A stretch of DNA of 64,000 bases from Cutaneotrichosporon cavernicola (lineage: Eukaryota; Basidiomycota; Tremellomycetes; Trichosporonales; Trichosporonaceae), in assembly GCF_030864355.1 (NCBI RefSeq), contig NC_083396.1, positions 2,294,001 through 2,358,000 of the forward strand. Reading direction: 5' to 3'. A program made the translations under genes and the position numbers. Position 1 is the stretch's first letter; every line of letters starts with the position of its first letter. Positions 56,635 through 64,000 of the stretch are shown piece after piece. The notes beneath the pieces are model-generated. The model made no database searches. It saw nothing but the letters and a program-made list of their open reading frames with translations, and was not told the origin of the DNA.

Positions 56635-58442
56635 GGCGGCTGGCTGTTGTGGTGGGTGTTGGTGCTGGTTAGTTGGACGTCAGTTGTGGAATCGAAGTTA
56701 GGTGGCAAGTTGGTAGTCACGTGGCGGAATTATCCGGGAGTGAGGGTTGTGGCGATCTGTCACCATGCCACACATTCCGCTTGTGCGGGGATCTGGGGAA
56801 TAGCTCTGGGAGTCTCTGTGTTGCGATTATTTACGCATCTGAGGGACCTGGATTGAGATAAAAATAGGATACAACTGTCGGGGAGGGCAGCGCACCATGC
56901 ATGGAAGGACGAGCAGGAGCGATGATCACGTCTGTCATGTTGGTTGACCACGCTGCGACGGCGTCGCTCTGACAGCTGGCAGCCTGCGAGAGCTGGGAGT
57001 TTGGCGGGCGGCGAGTTATATAGTATTCCATGTGCGATGAGACGCGATACACGACACGTGTCTCGAACGCGGCCATTTGGTCAGCATGGTCAGAATATGC
57101 TCATTACCCACTCGAATGGTTGACCAGCCGCCTTGCATCTACCACTTGCTTCTGCTCGCTATCTCAAGCAGATCCAGATCCTTTGCACCCATCAGATCTG
57201 TGATGGCTGTGATACGCATGTCACGGGGAACTAAAGGCATCCCGATCAAGCAAGGTAGCTAGTTATGTAGATCCCATCCGCACCGATCGCCAGAAATGGA
57301 AGGATCAAGTCGACCGTGCCTGATCTTCTGATTAGAACGGGTTGGGCGACTTCAGCGGGTTGTAATGACGATGCGGGAAGATGATTACGATAATCGAATT
57401 CAAGTAGGATCAAGGATCAAGGATTAAGTAGGGAGCAGCCAAGCCAAGCCAAGCGATCGCACCGCTCAAAGGGCCAAGGAGCGTATGGACATGGTGGATC
57501 CTTGGGGCCTCGGTTTCGGCATCATTGTATGGCACATGTTCCTATCTACTCTATGCACATGTACATCTGCACAACATTTCACTGTCAAGTTTTGCACAAC
57601 GCGACGCGACGTACGCGACGTACCCGACTCTGTGACGCGACAGGCCACGTTGTACGTTAGCGATCTCGCACCTCTCAATACAGTTAGGTCCGGACCATGC
57701 ACATCCAGGGCAAACGAGACACGTTTCCGTCACTCGTTTCGCCCTCATGAAATAAGTCTAGTAGCAGCTAGCAGACAGCAGCCCATGCAGCCCACCCGCA
57801 CCACCTACACCACATCGACCAGTGCGTCCAGACCAGGTGCACCATGCTGATTACCCTGTGTTGGTCTGGTAACCCCTTGATATGAATGCAGAGGCCAGGT
57901 TAATTGATTGAATTGGAGTGGGAAGCCAGGAGAAAGGATTAGTGGAATCTTGAGGCGCGGTATTGGGCAAGGTTTGGTGCCTGTGTGGTCAAAAGAGTTG
58001 TGAAAGAGACAGTCAAAGAGCGCTACACAACACGACACGCCGCAAGCCTCCGTCAATCGCCCCAGCGCCAATCCTCGGCCCGTGTAGCCGTTTTACCCTA
58101 ACAAAGCACCCTCGAACACTGTTCCGCCGTTCCTCCCCTTCCTCCCCTACCCCCTCAACCCCTTCACCCTCACCTCTCCAACCCCTCTTTCCAACCCAGT
58201 CTACCTACCAGTGTCCTTAACTGATTCCCGCCATCCCCCGCCAGCCAACATCCACGTCCTCCACCCAAGATTCCACCTCTCCACCTCACCACGGCACAAC
58301 GGCACCTTGACCTTCCTCCTCCTTGTTTCCACAACTCGATTCTTCTTCATCCTCAACTAACCCCAAACCCATCTGATCCAGTGCTCTACGCCACTCGGAT
58401 CTCCCTTCCCTACCCCTCTCCACTGCATCTCACACCACCAAA
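56635..58442. other. Gene-free spacer (1.8 kb)
   Basis: No supported gene. The last 350 bp before MPG1 are strongly pyrimidine-rich (TTCCTCCCCTACCCCCTCAACC and similar), typical of a tremellomycete promoter or long leader. Short echoes such as AAGCCAAGCCAAGC (about 57440-57453) and CGACGCGACGTACGCGACGT (about 57602-57621) were noted. Confidence 0.45.
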
Positions 58443-60584
58443 ATGAAGATAAGTCCTACCCGGGTGCCCGATCGCGACAGCGTAGCACCCACATCTGCAT
58501 TCCGAGACACGTTCTGACAGCTGTGCACGCTCTTATTCTTGTCGGCGGCTTCGGCACTCGTCTCAGGCCCCTCACTGTGAGTATCCGTGGTCCGCAACCT
58601 AGTCATGTACGGTGCAGGAGCTGTGTAGCTGCCGCATCGCACCGGCTGGCTGCGACCGCTGCGTTTCGCGACGCGCCTGCTGATCATACAGCTCTCTTGG
58701 CCTAAGCCCCTCGTCGAGTTCTGCAACAAGGTAAGTACTGCCGCACCGCCCTCCCGGAACAGCCACTGACAATAGGCCATGATGTATGTACACATTACAC
58801 GTCTGGGGCGCCGGGGGTCCCAGCTTGCACTATTTCGGCAACTCTCCCCGGGGGTTGCGAGGAGGTCTGCCCGCACCCCGCTGTACCCGCTGGAACCCTC
58901 TGCTCGCGTTCCGCTACTCGCATGTTGCTGACCTCCTAGCCTGCACCAGATCGAGGCCCTTGTCAAGGTTTGTTCACTCCCAATCTGCTGTGCTGACGTG
59001 TCAGGCTGGTGTCAAGGACATTGTCCTGGCCGTCAACTACCGCCCCGAGGTCATGGTTGCCGTCCTCAAGAAGACGGAGGAGGAGTACGGCATCACGATC
59101 AACTTTTCGGTTGAGACTGAGCCTTTGGGCACTGGTGGGTGACTTCTGACAATGCTGGGGCTGCTGCACATTCACGCACGTGTACTGACCCGCCAGCTGG
59201 CCCTCTCGCGCTCGCCCGCGACATTCTCGGCAAGGATGACTCGCCATTCTTTGTCCTCAACTCGGACGTCACCTGCACCTACCCCTTCGAGGCGTTCCGC
59301 GACTTCCATCTCAAGCACGGCTGCGAAGGCTCGATCATGGTCACCAAGGTCGCCGAGCCCTCGGCGTACGGTGTCGTCGTCACCAAGCCCGGGTCGACCG
59401 TTATTGACCGCTTCGTCGAGAAGCCCGTCGAGTTCGTCGGCAACCGCATCAACGCCGGTATCTACATGTTCAACCCTTCCATTCTTGACCGCATCGAGGT
59501 GAGCGATAAGATGGAGGAATAGCTGACATCTGCTCCGCCCCACCTCTATTGAGAAGGAGATCTTCCCCGCCATTGCTGCGGACCAGCAGCTCCACGCTTT
59601 CGACCTCCAGGGTTTCTGGATGGACGTGGGTCAGCCCAAGGACTACATTTCGGGTATGTAGCTAAAGTCGCTTCTCGCGCTGTGCTGACGACAGGCACCT
59701 GCCTCTACCTTTCGCACCTTACGTCGCAGGGATCGCCTGATCTCGCTGACCCCGCCCAGAACAAGTGGGTGTACGGCGGCAACGTCCTCGTCGACCCTGT
59801 GAGTGTTTTATACTGGAATGTATCTAACAAGTCTAGACCGCTGAGATCGACCCTACCGCTCTCGTTGGGCCTAACGTCGTTATCGGGCCGGGTGCCAAGA
59901 TCGGCAAGGGCGCGCGTCTCCAGCGCTGCGTGATCATGTCCAACGCGGAGGTCCGCGACCACGCCTGGATCGCGTCGTCAATCATTGGCTGGAACTCGAC
60001 TGTTGGCCGCTGGGTGAGTGCTGAGCGCGTGGAATGAGAAGGGTGATGCGTGAGCGGCGATTCGGAAGCTACATGGCTTTTGGGCGTCGTAGATCGGCGG
60101 GTCTGTCGTAGGGATCGGCGGGTCAGTGAGGGCCACGTCGTTGACCACGTCCCCCGCGAGTATGATCAGTTGTGATCAGCAGGAGCTGGGCAGTCACGTC
60201 ATCCGTAGCTGTGTGCCAGCACAGCCAGGGAGCATGACCTACACTAGCGCAACGCCGGTGGTGGCGTAAGCACTTGTCGACCTCCATCGACCTCGTGCTG
60301 CCGCATGGCCGGCCCTTCTGCACGTTTTTTTTTTGTTTCAAATGCTGGGACGCGCCAAATTCTAAACCTCCACGCGACCGTGCCTTCTTGACCGCGTGGC
60401 TGACTTTAGTGCCGTGTCGAGAACATTACCGTCCTCGGCGACGACGTCTCGATCAAGGACGAGTTGTATGTCAACGGTGCCTCAGTCCTGCCACACAAGA
60501 GCGTAAGTTTTAGCTGAATCTACGGTACATCAGTTAATGACCCAGATCTCGTCGAGCATTACCGAGCCTCGCATTGTCATGTAA
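58443..60584 (+). CDS. MPG1: Mannose-1-phosphate guanylyltransferase (GDP-mannose synthase)
   Basis: Makes GDP-mannose from mannose-1-phosphate and GTP, the mannosyl donor for wall and glycoproteins. Twelve exons: 58443-58448, 58529-58576, 58692-58730, 58776-58783, 58940-58967, 59005-59134, 59197-59498, 59533-59653, 59695-59798, 59837-60013, 60410-60502, 60546-60584; 364 residues, normal for the family. Motifs: pyrophosphorylase [57 protein letters not shown], then a left-handed hexapeptide tail ([19 protein letters not shown]) ending ITEPRIVM. Intron 1 starts AT and ends AC; exon 4 is 8 nt; the intron before exon 8 ends TG. These choices give MKALILVGG, NKAMILHQIEAL and [15 protein letters not shown], as conserved in fungi. 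The 396-nt intron 10 is ten times the local norm. Confidence 0.93.
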
Positions 60585-61430
60585 AGCATGCCTGTTGAAG
60601 GCAAATCGACCCCTTTACTGCTCCACTACTGGGTTTGCATTACCCTCTCCCCTCTCTCCTCATTTGTCTCTCTCACTCCTTCCTCGGCCATTGGGGTCAG
60701 GATACAGTAATGCATCGGATATTAGACGCGCGCTGTGGAGATCTAGGTTGAAGTATTATTATTAGGCGGTAGGCGTCAGGTGAGCCATGCCCGTTAAGAC
60801 GCCACCTGGAATTGGGCTGGTCAGGTGGGTCGACGATGATAACGAGGACGGATCGAAAGACATGTTCACGTTGCCGTTCCGGCTCTGGTTCCTGCTTGCC
60901 AACCGAGACTCGGCCGCACAAAGTACAGTAGTAAGAGGCAGCCACCCCGCCATTTCTTCTTGTCTACCCACATTGATTGACCCATATTAGAGTAAGCGAG
61001 AAGTTAAACCTAAGCTACGGTAGCTTCGAGTCTACGGTATTGTAAATACTGTACGTAGGGGAAAGGGGGGGAAGACGTCGACGTCGTCCCGTCTACCCGT
61101 CTACCTGACGTATATAATGTACATACCTGGATGAACTTCTAAGCTTGTAAGCTTCCATATTCTGATGATCTGGTGAGCTGATGAGCTTCTACGGTATATC
61201 GCCATCCAGGGCGCGACAAAGCCCGGGAAGATCCATGCTCCATGATCTGGCGGGCTACGGGTTTGGGGCGGGACAGTGAACGAACAAATTCCACTCTCTT
61301 TACTTGGAGTGACCCTAGTGAACCATGAATCTCGTCTGGCTTAGGCTCAACATTCATAGTTTACTTGGCAACGAACATCCCGGTGCCTGTTCCCGGCACA
61401 CTGTAATGTCTTTGCTTCCTGGTGGTCATG

Positions 61431-61490
61431 AAAGAAAGGAGGGGAAGAGGGAAGAGGGAAGAGGGACGAGGGAAGAGGGGAAGAGGCGGG
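61431..61490. repeat. Purine-rich GAAGAGG repeat
   Basis: About sixty bases of almost pure purine with GGGAAGAG units repeated five or more times. The mirror-like purine/pyrimidine character could favour triplex structure. Confidence 0.7.
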
Positions 61491-62730
61491 ATGAGTTTGT
61501 AATGAGTGCCAAGTTTGGGCACGGGTGGCGGTAGGCAATATTACCTGAAGAATACCTGAATCATACCCTGAAAAGAGTACATATGAAACTCAGTATACTA
61601 GTTTATTTTGAGTATGGTATTAATCCAGAGGTCATGTTGTCAATCACCACTTCCAGTTTGAATACAACCTTGACAACAAGATGAACGCTGGCATTTGCTC
61701 ACTTGCTCAACACTTATCCTTCCTTCATCATCATCATCTCTTTCTCCCTCCTGTCTTCTCTTCATAACCATTGTTCTATACAGCTCGTCTTGCCCCTTCC
61801 TCTCCCTCCTCCCCCTCCTAGGCTAGACTAAAGATCCCATACCACAGTCGGTCGCCACGGGCCTCAACGGCTGGCCCCTTGCTCCGTTTCACACAGCACC
61901 CAACTCGCACTTTGACTCTGGATACAGGCTGCAGGACGGTTGGTCCTCTCGTCACCCGCTTCTGGCACCCGCTCCGCTCCGCCAACCGCAACCCGCAAAC
62001 CGCTTCCTACGGAGTTGCAAGCTGCTACATTCCGGTGTATTTCCTTCAATCGCCGCGACAGCTGCATCGCACGACATTCAGGCTACATACATACCTGAAT
62101 CACAGCTGCGCATTGGCACACTCAACCACAACCACACTTGGTGTCCACCAGCAACACCAGACCGCCTCTACACTCGCGATCCGGTGACAAAAGGTGGTGC
62201 GCCAGTTGGTCTTTGACTGTCGATCCTTGGTTCTATTCATTCGTCGTCGTTTCCGGCCACCCCTGCGCTCCGTCCTTGCTCGGCTGTTATCGTCAAAGCG
62301 CAAGTTGAGTTGCGCGCAACCCTCCGCCGATCCTCCTTTCACTCCCCACGCCGAAACAACAACGCCAACTGCGCGCTTCTTTTCCTTTCTTTCCGCTAAT
62401 CTTTGGTTCCAGTCCCCTTTGCCCCAGCCTCCGACACGACTGGGATATACTGGACCACTGCATAGCCTCACGTCACAGTGTTGAAAGCCGCTCTGTCAAC
62501 AACGGCACGACGGTTGTAGTAGCTCGCCGGAACAGGCACGCAAACGGCTCCGCCCGCTTTCCCACACCGACCATCGTTCCACTTGACAACGACAGCCATT
62601 TCACCAGAGCATAACCAAGCATAACCCAAACTCGAAAACAACATCCGCTGCACCAACAACAATACCAAACTGCGACTTGTTACAAAGTCGCTACCTGTCA
62701 CTTCGGAGGATTGTTGTTGAATTCCCATCG

Positions 62731-62916
62731 GTAAGTGGCTTGCGGCGTGGGATCTTGAGAGCCAGGGGCGTGGCGTCGAGTGACTGTGCACATTCCCCGC
62801 CTGGATGATCTCGTTGCTCGCATATGGGTCACGGACCTCCTCCCATCTGAGCTGGGAACACAGCCTTGCCCGGCGCAAGGGCTTGTCTTTCTTCTTGTCC
62901 ATGTATCTAACTGTAG
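62731..62916 (+). other. Probable 5'-leader intron of the final gene
   Basis: GTAAGTGGC donor at 62731, TATCTAACTGTAG branch and acceptor ending 62916, 41 bp before the start codon at 62957. An in-frame TGA at 62942 shows that the spliced leader is not coding in this frame, which supports the chosen start. Confidence 0.55.
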
Positions 62917-62956
62917 TGGATCCGTTCACTCCCGACTATTCTGAGAACTCACCAAA

Positions 62957-64000
62957 ATGGCCCCGAAGCCCCTCGGTGACGCTGGGCCTACGCCAACGCC
63001 TACGCCAACGAGAGTCGCTCGGGACTCGATCGTGACGGTCCTCAGCACGTTGCCTCCAGTTCAGGCTCCCACGGAATCAGCCACACCCACCAAGATCAAC
63101 ATTGGGCCTATTGTGGGCGGCCTCGTCGGAGGCATCGCGGCCGGCCTCGCCGCCATCGTCTTCGTGCTGTGGTACATCCGGCATCGGGAAGAGAATCGCG
63201 AAGCGGCTCGCCGCTCGTACGTACGTCGCCGGCACAAGCAGATGATGGCGCACGCCAAAGCGCGCAGCCAGTACTCTGCGTCGTCGTCGATATACAGCGG
63301 GACATTCCTCAAGACACCCTCGCCAACCGAGATGAGTTTCGACCCTTCGGTGCAATTACCCGCTCCATCCCGCACGTATATGAAGGCCAAGGAGTACGAC
63401 CTGTACAGCAGCGAACGCGGATACGGGTACGAGCCGCAGATGATCCTCCCTCCTGGGGGGCAATACGACGTGCAGGCTGGCTACGACCCGCGGCTCATCG
63501 CGGGAACTGAGATCATGGTCGACCGCCCAGACATTGACCAGCACAACCAGGACATGTTGCAAAACGCGCACCGCCGCTCCATGTCTTCGCAACGCCACCT
63601 GTCCGTGGCACCACCACCTCGCATGTCGCAGACCAACCCCACGACTGTGACCCGCACAAAGTCGACGAAGTCTATCAAGCGCAAATCGGTTCCTGTTCTC
63701 CCTCCTTCGCCCCCACCGACCGGCTCGTCCGATCCGTCATCCTCCCCAGGTTCGTCCCCACCCATATCCCCTCCCACAGACGACGCCGAGGAATGGCTGC
63801 AGCGCTCGCAGCGTGGTGTCCTTCGCGCCGCTGCGGCGGACCAGGCTGCCGCGAACGCCACCGTCCCCATTTCGAAGCGCCACCGCCCCTCGCGCTCCTC
63901 GCCCCTGGCAGCCGGCCCCGCCCAGATGGAGTCGCCCATGAACTTTGCCGCACCAACGATAGGACCCTCGCCTCCGATTTCGGACGACTCGGGCTCGAGC
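62957..64000 (+). CDS. Single-span membrane protein with long cytosolic tail (cut by window end)
   Basis: An uninterrupted frame of 348 codons that runs off the window without a stop. It begins MAPKPLGDAGPTPTPTPTR; a Thr/Pro/Ser-rich N-terminus of about 50 residues has no signal peptide. A Gly-rich membrane span (IGPIVGGLVGGIAAGLAAIV, then FVLWYIRHREENREAARR) follows at about residues 52-77 and a basic stop-transfer. The tail is Ser/Pro-rich with Tyr-containing segments (SQYSASSSIYSGTF, EYDLYSSERGYGYEP) and poly-basic KSTKSIKRKS. Gly-zipper spans of this SKG6/Axl2-like kind with disordered tails are common in fungal plasma-membrane or bud-site proteins. N-out orientation is inferred from the charge bias. 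Start chosen because of an in-frame TGA 15 bp upstream. Confidence 0.8.
   Translation, partial: MAPKPLGDAGPTPTPTPTRVARDSIVTVLSTLPPVQAPTESATPTKINIGPIVGGLVGGIAAGLAAIVFVLWYIRHREENREAARRSYVRRRHKQMMAHAKARSQYSASSSIYSGTFLKTPSPTEMSFDPSVQLPAPSRTYMKAKEYDLYSSERGYGYEPQMILPPGGQYDVQAGYDPRLIAGTEIMVDRPDIDQHNQDMLQNAHRRSMSSQRHLSVAPPPRMSQTNPTTVTRTKSTKSIKRKSVPVLPPSPPPTGSSDPSSSPGSSPPISPPTDDAEEWLQRSQRGVLRAAAADQAAANATVPISKRHRPSRSSPLAAGPAQMESPMNFAAPTIGPSPPISDDSGSS

Larger units (their letters stand above)
60585..62956. other. Gene-free stretch and long leader of the last gene
   Basis: About 2.4 kb with no supported coding before 62957. From about 62400 to 62730 is probable 5' leader, ending at a GTAAGT donor (listed as a leader intron). 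A purine-rich repeat lies at 61431-61490. No RNA gene recognised. Confidence 0.45.

Noticed and set aside
62468..62929. 153-codon minus-strand frame upstream of the last gene
   Set aside because: Overlaps the probable leader and leader intron of the + strand gene and has no recognisable features.
1..64000. CRISPR arrays, prokaryotic operons, integrated viruses or toxin genes
   Set aside because: The window is spliced fungal nuclear DNA; no regular repeat-spacer arrays and no viral or toxin-like proteins were seen.

Overview
The window is nuclear DNA from a basidiomycete fungus, most likely a tremellomycete yeast (I would guess Trichosporonales; that is inference from style, not a database match). 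Reasons: GC-rich genes broken by many very short introns (29-45 nt, GTRNGT donors, a CTGAC or CTAAC branch site a few bases before the acceptor), fungal-specific genes (sterol acyltransferase ARE type, monopolin Csm1, Nce101, GDP-mannose transporter) and short, often divergent, intergenic spaces. No rRNA, tRNA, CRISPR array or intact transposon could be supported.

Layout. 0-9.4 kb: tail of an unknown gene, SEC13 (+), a Ragulator/roadblock-like protein (-), the U2 snRNP protein SF3B1/Hsh155 (+, no introns), a LysM protein (+) and a small unknown multi-exon gene (-). 10.5-20.7 kb: a large disordered protein with a C-terminal helical domain, two tandem small genes carrying a related domain, then monopolin CSM1/PCS1 (-) divergent from ERCC1/RAD10 (+). 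20.7-36 kb is looser: an unknown low-complexity protein, a divergent forkhead factor, sterol O-acyltransferase (-) divergent from NCE101 (+), with gene-poor spacers. 36-56.6 kb is dense: GDP-mannose transporter, GMP synthase, a 2985-residue TEL1/ATM kinase (-), an FGFR1OP2/SIKE-type STRIPAK coiled coil (+), three low-complexity or single-span membrane proteins, and the spliceosome scaffold CLF1 (-). 56.6-64 kb: mannose-1-phosphate guanylyltransferase (MPG1/PSA1) with strikingly unusual splicing, and the start of a single-span membrane protein that runs off the window.

Themes. Two core spliceosome genes (SF3B1, CLF1) lie in a window whose introns are close to minimal size. Three DNA-damage or chromosome genes (ERCC1, CSM1, TEL1) are present. 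GMP synthase, GDP-mannose synthase and the Golgi GDP-mannose transporter supply GDP-mannose for glycans. SEC13 and the Ragulator-like gene are convergent neighbours that could both touch TORC1 signalling. The most unusual signals are in MPG1: an apparent AT-AC intron, an 8-nt microexon and an apparent GT-TG intron. The second is an apparently undescribed small helical domain family (three members, intron at the same place) at 10.5-17.5 kb.

Gene models were assembled by hand from reading frame, splice signals and family conservation. Exon boundaries are exact where phases close; uncertain ones are stated.
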